From positions 3,138,791 through 3,202,790 of the forward strand of contig CAADRB010000005.1 of assembly GCA_900708905.1 (NCBI GenBank): a stretch of 64,000 bases of DNA, read 5' to 3'. This DNA is from Hymenolepis diminuta (taxonomy: Eukaryota > Platyhelminthes > Cestoda > Cyclophyllidea > Hymenolepididae). A program made the position numbers and the translations under genes. Shown one piece after another: positions 36,001-48,600 of the stretch (the first letter of the stretch is position 1; each line of letters opens with the position of its first letter). Under the pieces are notes generated by a model. It saw only the letters and a list, made by a program, of their open reading frames with translations. It was not told the DNA's origin and ran no database searches.

Positions 36001-39000
36001 AGTCAAATTGCCACAGTCGTCCGGAGTTTTATCATTAGTCTATACATTTGGGACGGGTGAGTTGAAAACAAAGAATTATGTATAAGTATACATACTGCCT
36101 CCTAGTTACAAGTTATTCATAATAAGAGGGTAAGTTAGATTTATAGCCACATCTACTGTCTAGAATTATATGTCTTACTAAAGCTGGTACGATAATTTGT
36201 AAGCCTAATTGAACGCAGTATTCTATAACGTTTCACCACCTAATTTTCCTCACTGTCTCCACAGAGAATCTAACATTGCTGTACCTGGAGAATGGCTCTT
36301 TCCTCTGAATGAAGGTCCGATTGACGTGGATGTTGCAGCTCAATCGAAGATTCGTATGCACACAGAGGATTTTGTGGTGAGCAGTGCGAATAAGTGTGCC
36401 AATATGGTTGTACGCAACCCGATTTCCACTATTCCAAGCTTCGACAGTTACTCCTACACAAGTCCCATAGAAGAGTCTTCTGCAGCGACAATGATACCAT
36501 CATCTTATCAAACTGATACAGAATCCCCAGCATCCACTTATTTGACTGGTGCACCTCTTCCAATAGTTGGGAGTGAAGATACGTCTGCACCGATGTATTA
36601 TACAACTGAAACCCCATACAACCATCTTTTTACCAATTTTGAATCCGTGGCTACTGCTTCTGATCAGAGGACAACGTTCAGTTATCAAACCACATCAGTC
36701 AAAACATCTTACGATGACATGTACGGTAAGTACGCAATATTTCATGAATTAGAGACTACCTTAAAGCTGGTGATTGACACTGTTTAGAGCAGATGTTGCT
36801 TACCTTTCTGCAGTAGTGGTAAGTTATATTGCTGACGTTGAACGTCTGAACAAAATAGATAATAATTTAACGAACACAATTTGCTACTCGTGCAATAGAT
36901 TTCCGATCACTGCACTTCCGTATTCGTATCTGGGAAGGACATATGTTTGCCGTCATGTTAGTGGACAATTAGATAGCCAACTCGTTCTAATTATCCAGAT
37001 TTCTATTTGACCAAATATGCTATCTTAGTAATGTGAAAAAAGGCCACTGGTCTTCTCCTTTCTTTCTTCTGATTTTAATCTGCCGTAGCCATAGTGTTAC
37101 TCCGTTGACAGTCTAAAGGACCAGAGGCGACTGTACGCTGAAAACAACAGGTGAAAGCAACATACTAATTCTTCGTTCACGATACCCCACTCGATTGGGA
37201 GTGATCGTCATTACTCCCGTCACTTTGACCTAGTCAGCTGCAAATAAAGAGAACAAACCATGATAAGCCATGATATACTGGTTTGAGTGTATATTCAAAA
37301 TCAAGTACCATTATTATATTAGCACTATTTGTTCTCATTTTTAAGCAACTCCTCCAAGCATGAACCTACAGCGCTGTGAGAGTAGCTCATGCAAGGACTC
37401 AATATCTGATTGCTTCATCGTCGATGGTCAAAACTGCTGTGTTTGTCCTTCTGATTACTATGGCGGTGGTCAGGAGGGATGTCATCCTATCAGTAGGTTG
37501 AGATGAGCGTACAATTCAATTCTTACCATGTTAAATTTGATTACATAAATCTTTTCCAACCTTAGAACCAAAAGAGCCACGTAGAATCTATTTTGAGGGT
37601 GAAATGAGCATCAATTTACCAGATCGAGATTCGACCAATATTCCTATTTTCCTTGATACGGAAATACGTAGCGGTAACAGTCTTCTAATTCAATCTGGTA
37701 CTCACAAATCACCCCGCAATTTTCCGACAATCCATGCTCTTTCTCCTATTTTCAACATACTCAATACTTTCCTCGCACTTCCAAAAGAGCAGGCAAATGA
37801 CGATCGTATTTTTAATGTCTTCTCGCTGACTTCCGGTTTCACAGCTTCCTTTAATTTTTCCTTCTACGTAAATGTCGGTAGAAATGGTCGTCTAAGAATA
37901 AAAGGTGGTCTCAAACACGTCAACTCTGATCGTGACACTTATAGAGGGTCCTTGAATATTCAGGTCAATTCAGACGGTTCATTCTCATCTCTGAACTCTC
38001 CACTAGTGGATTCTGATGGTCTCATTCAATCAGATAACCAACGGGATCGTTTAATTGAATTCGAAAAGGTTGGAGCTGGAAGAGTTTTGTTCACTCCCGT
38101 GACATTTAATCTGATATCAACGTCCGGAGAAAAGATAGCTGTGGATATATCAGGAGACGGTGAAGCAGATTTAGATGGAGCTTGCCTGCTTGCGGAGGGA
38201 GGTTTGCTGAAAAATGGACAGAAATATGCTGTTAATATGGGCTCACAGGGCTACTGCAGAGAAGACTGTCGACCTGAAAACGATTGCTCCATCTACTGTA
38301 TCGACATGCCCGTTTTCACGAGCTCAGCAACAGGTATGTTCTTAGTAAAAATCTTTTCTATGTTTACTTAGGGGAAAATCAGTGTAGATCCTATTCTCCC
38401 TTTCATTAGGAAATTCACAGGTTAAATTAACTCCAGACCCTTCAGTTTGTCAAATGGAGTTAGATCCTGGTCCCTGTGATGCATCCATTCTTCGTTATGG
38501 TTTCCATAGTCAAAAAGGTCGTTGTATCGAATTCGTTTACGGAGGTTGTCATGGAAATGCCAATAACTTTGAATCCATGTCAGAATGTGAAGCCAAATGT
38601 GGAAGAGAAGACACTGGTAAGTCATGTTTCCTGAAACTGCTTTATGATTATCTATAAATTCAATCAGGTCTTCAATATTCATCTTAAACAGAGATGTAGC
38701 AACCAAGAGCACTTTTACCCCTCTCTTAACTATTTTTAAACAACTCAGTCGGTCAAGCCGTTTTTAAGATGTGCGCTAATGGTAGTCAAATTTGCGTCCT
38801 CTAATTTTTGTTAAGCCACCTTGAGCAGGAATTCCCGATAATGAAGAAAACTTGAAGTTCTCTTAAACACCGAGGGAAGTCTAATTATAGGAGTATAATT
38901 TAGAGAACAGTCCTAAACTGAACTTCAGCCAAGAAAGTCATGTCTTATCGTAGTGAAACATCTTAGCTAAGATTTGTTTATCTTCACTTAAAACTCTTCA

Positions 39001-39619
39001 TTAAAAAGAGTTTTAAGAAAACAAAAATGTGTTTGAATCATTATAAACGAAATAGTGTATATTGAAATGAAATACAAATGCGCAATCTACTGGTGTTCAA
39101 ATTAAGAAGCGTAGGAACTAGTGTACATTATAATTTTCGGACAAGCTGGTGCGTAGTAGCATTGAGAAATGGTTAGAGATTTGGTTAATGGGATTCGGGA
39201 TTCTTTTCGTTTTGTTTTCAAATATCCTTTTGAAAACCTGCGTTGAATTTACCATGCAAACTAAAGACGACATTTCGAAGTTTGCTGTTTCAAAAATTCA
39301 TTAAGCACTGGAAGCCCTTGTTAATCTTTGCACTAAGGAACATTGATTCCTTCGATAGTGCAAAGCATTACCCACTTTCCTCCCAACATTGAATACATGT
39401 GGCATTCCACCATCTTAGCTTGAATTCCCTGAGTTAAGGATTTATGCATTTAGAGATAGGAATCGACATTTTTGCCTGTTTTAACCAGTTCAATAAGAGG
39501 TGAAGATGTTGAGAATAAATTCAGGATATCAGGAGATTGCCCTCTTGATTTTGGAATAAGATTGAAGATGCTGTTAAATTTTGCGCTGATTAAAAATAAT
39601 AGTAGTGACGTCATAATAC

Positions 39620-39665
<46 letters not shown>

Positions 39666-42600
39666 TGATTTGATATTTCACCTGGGTCTGGGATTTCCTT
39701 TTAATCCACAGGATACTTAAGTTCGAACAGTGAAAATCATGGTGAAATTGAAGATAAGTTAGACGTCTATCAGCAGCCAATAGATCCGAGTCTGTGTGCT
39801 AGCATAATTTCTCGATATGCCTTCAATCCATCTACCAAAAGGTGCGAGATATTCACCTATGGTTGTTGTCCTCAATGATAGAATTGAGTACTGTCAAATA
39901 CTCTGTGAATTCAATGGTAGGTGGGTTGATTTGGAAAGTGGTTGTTTTCACAGACTTGGTTCAATTTTATTTTTTATTGCAATCCTGGAGAACTATTCAT
40001 CTTTCGGTTGAAGTGCATTTATTCAGTTAAAAATTATGACTAAATGTTAATGTGTTCCTTCAAAGTTCATTTTGTGCCCTAAAGATCCATGTTCAGACAT
40101 GGACTGTGGTTTCAATGCTCACTGAATTGGTGGACGTTGCCATTGCTATGAAGGTTAGAGAGGCGATCCTAACGTAGAATGTAACAAGTTCATGACTGAA
40201 TCATGTAGTTATTTGAGTTTGAGCAGCTTTTTGCAACTTTAATTTATGTTTACGGTTGTGTAAGGTCACTCTCAATACATCCATAAAAGGAGTTCAGCAT
40301 ATCTTCCTCCATGTAGAATCAGTATGTTATTATAATTCAATCATCTCGCATGTCAAGATAGTTTCGGATAATATTGTTGAACCGGATTTATTTGTATCTA
40401 AGAAGATCCATACACAGGTACTCTTTGTGGCTGAAGTGCTTATTGTGGCGACAGAGATTGGGTCTGTAGAAAAGGATACGTAGGGGATCCAAACTCGAGA
40501 TGCTACCCGATCCCTAAGCCAGGTATGCATTATGATAATGTGAATTACATGTGATTAATAGAAAAAAAGGATTAAGAAAGTAACCAATGAAAATTGCAGC
40601 CATCGTGTACTTCTATCAAGTCAACGTTCACATGATTGATGTTCCTCGATGTAAATCTGATGATCAGGATGGTCAACTGTACCAATTAACTTAGTCAACA
40701 GGAAAGATTGTAGGATGTGTGTTTTCAATGTAAGTAGTTCCAGAACACCTTTCCTCTACTTCTCCTTAATGAACTTAGAAAGTAGTTATTGTGACGTATT
40801 CGAGCGACTTACAAATGACTCATAGAGTACACTAGATCACATCGTATTTTATTGTCAATTATAATTGATAAAATGGATAAATGAGACGTACTTGACGACG
40901 GGGGAGTCAGTCATAATCGAAGCACCCCAACCCAAATGGAGTTTATCATGTGATCAAAAACTGGATGCCACTTATTTGACAATCCAAATTAAAAATTCTG
41001 ATAACTATATTTCAATAGAAAGTTGTCACAACTGCTTCCATCTGGAAATCCTCTTATTGCGATACTTAATAGATCGCCCTTTCCCAAAGTCTGAGAAGGC
41101 ATTATATAAGAATTTCAGTAGAATTAATAAAGTACAGCTATTTTTACACTTATTGATTCCCCTCAATAGCCTACAATTGCCTACAATGGGTGACACCATA
41201 AAGCTTTTTTCGATTTGAAACTGTTCTTTAACGTAATTGGTTTAAAATTGCATGAGAAAATTGACATTTAATGTGTGTTTGGCGAGCACTGAATACATAG
41301 AACGAATGTAAATACCGTTATAAGTACTCTTAATTCAGCTCAAAGTGTTGAGGAAAATTACCCTCCACCCATGACCGGTCCCCGTCGAGCCTCAGTCCGC
41401 CGTTTATTTTACAATCAGTCAACTGCACGTTGCGAGACGTTCCACTATGGTGGATGTAAAGGAAATGCAAATAACTTTCGGAAGAGGGTGGATTGCCGAC
41501 GGATTTGTGAATCTATCTGTCTAAGTGGTGTGTTATTGGTGTGTCCACGCGCTGCATGAGCGAATCCCTCGCTGAATGTAATAGCAATGCATTGTCAGCG
41601 AAGCAGTGTATATTGAGCGCCAGAGCATGTAGCATGTATTGATATTGCAATACACGAAGAGTATCCGCGTCTTGAACATTATGTTCATTAAGTGCAATCG
41701 GTTACTTCCTAATGATCTTACAGGAGGAGACCCTTGTCTTAATGCAAAATGCGGTGTCAATGCTCATTGCATTAAGGGCCAGTGTGAATGCTATGTGGGA
41801 TTTAGTGGAGATCCCTACGCAATATGCCGCCCGAAAGGTAAGAACTCAATAGATCGTACGTTTATCTCTTACAAAATTAGTATAAAACTCGTTTCCAAAT
41901 TCCGCTGATATAAAAACGGTTGAAATTATAATATTTTTACCATGACTAAAGCCCTTCAGACCATGTAAAATGAGCAGAGAGAATGTATAAAATCTGCAGA
42001 TCAGAAGATAATCTCTTTATTTAGAGAAACATAATTGATCATTTAGGTTTGAAAAAATGAAAGAAGGCATTGACAGTTAGGCTAGCCAGTAGTTACAACA
42101 GTGGTGAAAATGCATTTTCAGGCACGTAAAACCAATGCAAGCAGAATAAAGAGAGTGAGTTGCATTAAGGTGCGGAGAAAATGTTTGATTAGGCCACTTA
42201 ACAGCAACGAAATATCGTTCTTGTCACATGAATGACTAAGTTCGGCATTCCATCAAGTTTTGACTAGACTTTCTAATCATCCGAAATCGATCACATTCTA
42301 CTTCATCAAAGCACTTTCTTGCTTTTAGAAAGCAGAATTTAATCAGTCCCCCTTTTGCATATTAAAAAAAGATTTTATCAAAAAGCCCTCGTCTGCATTT
42401 TCTTACCTCTGATAGCTGATAATTCAGCAGAAACTGCTTGTCACCCAACAGATGCGTGCCGTTATTTAGTCAGTCTTGGTTACCAAATCATTTTTTGAAC
42501 GTTGTGGTTTTATCAAGTTCTCATATATCTATACTCTTTCCCCTAAAGAAATTCAAGGTGAAGATGTCTGCAGTCAGCCAAAAGTTACGGGTCCATGCAG

Positions 42601-45600
42601 AGCATCTATTCAGAGATACGCATTCGATACTTATACTGGCCGCTGCGAAATGTTCTACTATGGTGGTTGTCAAGGGAACGGTAATAATTTCGAGACACTA
42701 GAGGACTGTCAACAACGCTGTGAGTCGAATACTAATAGAGGTAAGCCTTAACAAGTCATCCAAAAGAAACACACATGGATCAAACTTCGTGCTTCTAAAA
42801 TTACTTACTTATCATTTATAACTCGTTTATTTTGTTATGAAAAGGGTAATTGAGATTTTGGTAAAAAAGCCATGGCAAAACATCTCGATTCTGAACTTAT
42901 TTGCAAGTCATTCGTATATTGGTAATATGATTTAGGGTATCGTGCTTAAGCTTCTGCATAGGCTATTTCTTCTCTCGGTTTTGAGCTTTAAGAGACTAGA
43001 GAATATTAATAAATGGGACATTGCAACTATAAACGTGAATGACAGTACAAAACTGTTAACAGTACATCGAAGACCGTCTAAATCCATATTCGGAATCCAC
43101 ATCTCTACCATTATCAACAAACCAAAAATTGAAGAGTGAGTGAAAGTTCAAGAAGAGTATTCGAGGACCGATTCACATGGTTTTAACAGAGAGCTCAGTG
43201 ACAGAAGTGGAACCCTCTGTCCCAAAATAGAGCCAAAAATGACTACCAATCCGGACAACTGCAAATCGGATAAAGGGTCCCAATTCTGTGCTAACGAATG
43301 CTCAATCTGGGGCTAATTTCTCCATTTCGATGGAACGTCTAGAGGAGATTTCCTAATATATCAATCGCGCACGGAATACTTATTCAGGGAGCTCTGTTGC
43401 AAAGCATTCTAATTTTCTAGCTAACATTTTGCTCTGAATGGCCAAAGTCATTCGACCCCGCTACTTTATATGACATGTAATCTATGTTATACCAGAAGAC
43501 GACTGACAACAATAAATGTGCTGCGCACAAAAACTCAATCTAGATTCGTTTTTCGTTGCACATTCCTAATGGTTCGATTGCTTTTCCGACTAGACCTTCC
43601 ACATTTACCACCTAGGAGATGGGATCCATTTACTTGTGGTCCACTGCGTTTACAATTATGCCCCATTTGAAGATGAAATTCTTGCGCTTTCTATATTATT
43701 TTATGCCATGAAAAAATGAGATTTTGATTTCTTTGCTTATTTTCAGGTCAGTCATCGTCCACAAACCAACGAGGTATGTAGTGTGGTCTTCATTCATCAG
43801 TTTACATACCGATTTCACCACCCTATTCTTCACATTGTGTATTCCGCTTTCGCTTAACCCCACCTTAGTTCGAGCTTAGCATTTATTTTCATTGAGTGCT
43901 TGTTGATTTAGTTGCTCTCATTCGGTTCTCATTGAGTGCTTGTTTTACTGAGCCTCCCGCATCTGGTTTGCATGGTATACTGACATCTAATCGGAAATGA
44001 TATGTTTGAATTTGTAAAGATCCTTGTGCGCACGTTCGCTGCGGATACAATGCTTACTGTGTGAGTGGATATTGCTATTGTAACCAAGGCTATGAAGGTG
44101 ATGCGAATGTGGAATGTCGACCGGTCTCCACACCAGGTAGGCTCTACTCTTTTGCTGTTGAGATGCATGTACGATACTTTTATAACATAATTGTGCTATT
44201 TCTCCTAATTAGGAGACGGAGGTGTTTACTAGGAAAGGAGAGAAAGTTCAAACTAATAATCAAAGATTTAGAAGCAAATTTCCGCCTCTTAACAGCATTA
44301 ATTCGTTACAGTTGCGGAGAAATTGGAAGTAGGCGATAACACCTACATCCGTATCACTACAAGTTAGGGCTCGGAAAGACCTAAAGTTACTTCAAAATTG
44401 TCCGTCCTGTTTGTGCTTTTCGTAAGGTTCCACATTATAAGTCACAAACAGGCCTAAGGAGAAACTATACCCTTTTGAGATCGCTCTCAAGGTAAAAGTT
44501 GTGCGGATTTATCAGATGTGTTGAGGGAAGAACGTATTGATTGTGAGAATGAGTATAAAATCATGTATTCATCGAGAACAGTTCGATTTGTAAAACCAGT
44601 AGCGTCTCCACATGATGATTACTTGCCTTAGAATAGTTGTCGAGGCTAATGATTCCTTATTGATCCTGTGGATGAATTCTGATTGGCATCTTCATGTTTG
44701 CTTATAGCACAATTTGTCCATTTTATTTGGAAGCAGTCATCACAGAGGAAGTCAAAGGAGTACTTCTAGTGGGTTAATAGATCATCAATCTAATCGGAAA
44801 GAAGATTAATTAATAATAAAATTAGTAATATATTTGAGGATTGTATCTCGGATTCGAATGGGAAAGTGGTATGCATGGCTTACACATCCTCTTACATTGA
44901 AGCAAGAGCACTGTGCAACCCTACGACCACATTTTCTGCCTTCCACATTCTTCTCCATTCTCGAATGTTAATTTTTGGTTCTGACGATTGCATTTGTGAA
45001 AGCGTTTTCATTTGGTTTCGTTGAGCAGCCTTGAATTGGAGGCAATTATATGAAAGCACACATCCAGCAACGCAAAAGATGAGAGGTGGGATTGCATGCC
45101 CAACTTCTCCTTCGCATGCCTGTTGTTTCATTCTTATAACAAGACCATGAATAGGATGGAGTGGTGAATGGTCTCGAATGAGGCTTAAGGCAATGCAACT
45201 CAGCATTTTACCATTGAGATGTATAATCTCCCCAGCCCTCTGCGTAATATTGACAATCGGGATCCTATATACGTTTTATTGTTTCCAAGTAATAAATGGA
45301 CAGGAGTTGTCCATTACGGTGTATATTTGATTAAACAATCTGGGATATTCCACTTAAGCAGAAATGAAAGAAAATGACCCTAAAAACTTATCAATTAGTA
45401 TATCTGATAAGATTCTAAGGATGGCACGAAGAAGTAGTAGATACATAAGTCTATTGTGACAAAAAGGTGGATGAGATTGTTCGAATGGTATTGGTAAAAC
45501 ATTTTCAATGTAAACCCTGCAGAACAATCTGATCATCAAAATGGAGTGGATGTATGCAGTCTTCCGACTGATCCTGGTCCATGCCGTGGAGAAATGCGAC

Positions 45601-48600
45601 GCTATGCTCACAATCCCTCGACACGAAGATGTGAACCCTTCACATATGGAGGTTGCCAAGGCAATGGCAACAATTTTGAGACGGAAGAAGAGTGTGAACG
45701 ACGTTGTGGGGGTTCAGTCACAGAAATTGTTAGTACTCAACCAGATCGAAGTGGCGATGATGTCTGTAGTCTCCCTACAGAGATGGGTCCATGTAGTGAC
45801 TATGTTCTGCAATACACCTTTAACACTTCCACTGGTCGTTGTGAAATGTTCTACTATGGTGGCTGCGAAGGAAATGGCAACAGGTTCGAGAAGTTAGAGG
45901 ACTGTCAACAACGTTGTGAATCGTCTGTGTCTAGAGGTATGTTGTACTGAAATGCCATTTGGGCATGATTCAAACCTCGCCTGCTCCTGAGCTTAATTTG
46001 CTTGACATTCATTTTTTTCGGTTTGTTCATTTCGGAGCTTATTTTGAGTTAAATGAATTTAAAGGAGACCGTGAGTTTATTGAGAATGGCTTATCTGTGT
46101 TTTAAAGACCCGTGTGATGGAGTACGCTGTGGCTACAATGCCTACTGTGTGAGTGGATATTGCTATTGTAACCAAGGCTATGAAGGTGATGCGAATGTGG
46201 AATGTCGACCGGTCTCCACACCAGGTAGGCTGTTTTCAGTTTTATGTTGCATTAAAGACACTTTTTTTTAATTATCGCATGTGCGCTAATGTTGCTGCAG
46301 TTATTGTGCTGGTCTGCGAAATCGGAGGCCAGAGTATAGATGCACGTCTATGCACACCTTGTAAACGTAATGAACAACCTCACTGAATAAGTCTGACTTA
46401 TAACGAGGACGGCTAAGTTCGAGTCTCTCACCAGGAAGACACTCCTTAGTTCTATCCCAAGATGAGGGCTGAAAAACACTCTCCTAAATGCGCTTGAGGG
46501 TTATAATAGGGTATAAACAACCTCGTATTAATCGAACTCCATATGAAGACTGGATAGAAACAATTAGGGGCCCGGAATCTCTTAGTGCCTTTAGTATGTT
46601 GTTCAAAGCAGTTACCACGATACTTCTGGTGAAAGAATGCTTCGTACTTGATTCCGCGGTTATGTAAAAGCATTCAAAACGTCATTGGACGATGACTTTG
46701 ACAAGGGCAAATCCAATTTGATAAATGTGGATCTCCACAGCAGTCAACCTGCTCGTCTGCCACGACAATGCTCATCGGTGCACATCCGGTGATTTCGATG
46801 ACCTACCGCACTTGTTACTTAAAGTCATCAAGGGGGGTGTTAAAATGCACATTCCTCATCAGATCGGATTTGGATAATCTTCCCTTTACCTCTGTTAAGT
46901 GTCATCAGCGTAGTGTTTCTCAACCTTGACACTGACATAGTAGCATAGTACCGGTCCCCTTAATTATGTGTCACGAGTTACTCCGTCGTTAAAACTATTT
47001 TGAGGCCCTCCGTTCCGCACATTAACGATGTTGTTGGAGGATATTCCGTTATGAGGCTGTGGTTCATTAGAGGTCCATCCCGAAACACATAGTTGTTGTT
47101 TGCACTTTTCTTACAATTGTCACATTCCTACCACAACCGAGGAGAGAAAATAGGCCAACCTGGATGTCAATGGGCAACACTTTTTCGTCCAGACGTCCAG
47201 CAGAGATCCATCCTGGAATAAGTCAGTTCACGTCAAGGAAAACTTCATTTTGCAGCAAATACATTAGGTATTTTTGCTCAATGCGTTAAGAGTTTGTAGA
47301 AGTGCAAATAATTAGTGAACTGCACCATTCATTCATTCAAATTAAATGTATAGGGCCGGATCATGAGGTCACTCTAAGTTCATACTGACTTCACGGCCGT
47401 TGCAATGCTCTTTGAGCAACCTATACCTCCAGAAAAGATAAAATTGTGAGAAATTTCAATTGTCAACGCAATAGAAGGACCTCCACAACAAGGAAACGAA
47501 GACATATGCAGCTTGCCTGCGGATTCTGGTCCATGTCTTAGCTCAATGAGACGCTACGCCTACAAGCCCTCGAATTGAAGATGCGAACTCCTCACTTATG
47601 GAGGTTGGCAAGGCAACACCAATAACTTTGAAATGGAAGAAGAGTGTGAACGACACTGTGCAGGTTCAGTAACTAGTTCTCAACCCCATCAGAGCGGTGG
47701 TGACATCTGTAGTCTCCCGACAGCTATGGGTCCATATAGTATCTCTGTCTAACGCTACTCATGCAATCAAACTACAACACGGTGTGAGATGTTCTATTAT
47801 GGAGGTTGTGAGGGTAATGCCAACAACTTTGTAAGAATTGAAGAATGTCAATAGTGTTGTGAGTCCTCATATCGGCGGAGTAAGTAGGAAGCCTGTCGAT
47901 TTGGCAGTTATCGGTTTGCACTACGAGTCTGTCTCACGTCTTTGAATGATATTCATACTGTATGAAAATGCCCGTTTCACACGTTTTTCGGCTCGCTTGA
48001 AGCTGGTGTGAATTGTTTGTAATGGCTCCGTGGAATGGCGAAGGAATTTTTTACATATTTGAGCCTGCATGTAGCTGGTTTATGGTTTGGCTGAGAGTCG
48101 AAGTGTTTCTCTTGTGAAGATCCCTGTGCATATATACGTTGTGGGCTCGATGTCCATTGCCTAAATGATAAGTGCCACTGCCTGCGATGATTCGATGGCG
48201 ACCCTAGGGGTGAATGTCGAAATGTTGGAAAAGATTCGACCCCGCTACTTTATATGACATGTAATCTATGTTATACCAGAAGACGACTGACAACAATAAA
48301 TGTGCTGCGCACAAAAACTCAATCTAGATTCGTTTTTCGTTGCACATTCCTAATGGTTCGATTGCTTTTCCGACTAGACCTTCCACATTTACCACCTAGG
48401 AGATGGGATCCATTTACTTGTGGTCCACTGCGTTTACAATTATGCCCCATTTGAAGATGAAATTCTTGCGCTTTCTATATTATTTTATGCCATGAAAAAA
48501 TGAGATTTTGATTTCTTTGCTTATTTTCAGGTCAGTCATCGTCCACAAACCAACGAGGTATGTAGTGTGGTCTTCATTCATCAGTTTACATACCGATTTC

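Noticed and set aside
39472..39720. 82-codon frame across the (AG)n tract
   Set aside because: Half of it is an Arg-Glu run from the microsatellite.
40865..41218. 117-codon frame between decayed exons
   Set aside because: No family resemblance, no splice sites in the shared phase.
43200..43330. Cys-containing segment ([19 protein letters not shown]) as a further domain exon
   Set aside because: Four bases of splice context are missing on both sides and the cysteine spacing fits neither EGF nor Kunitz.
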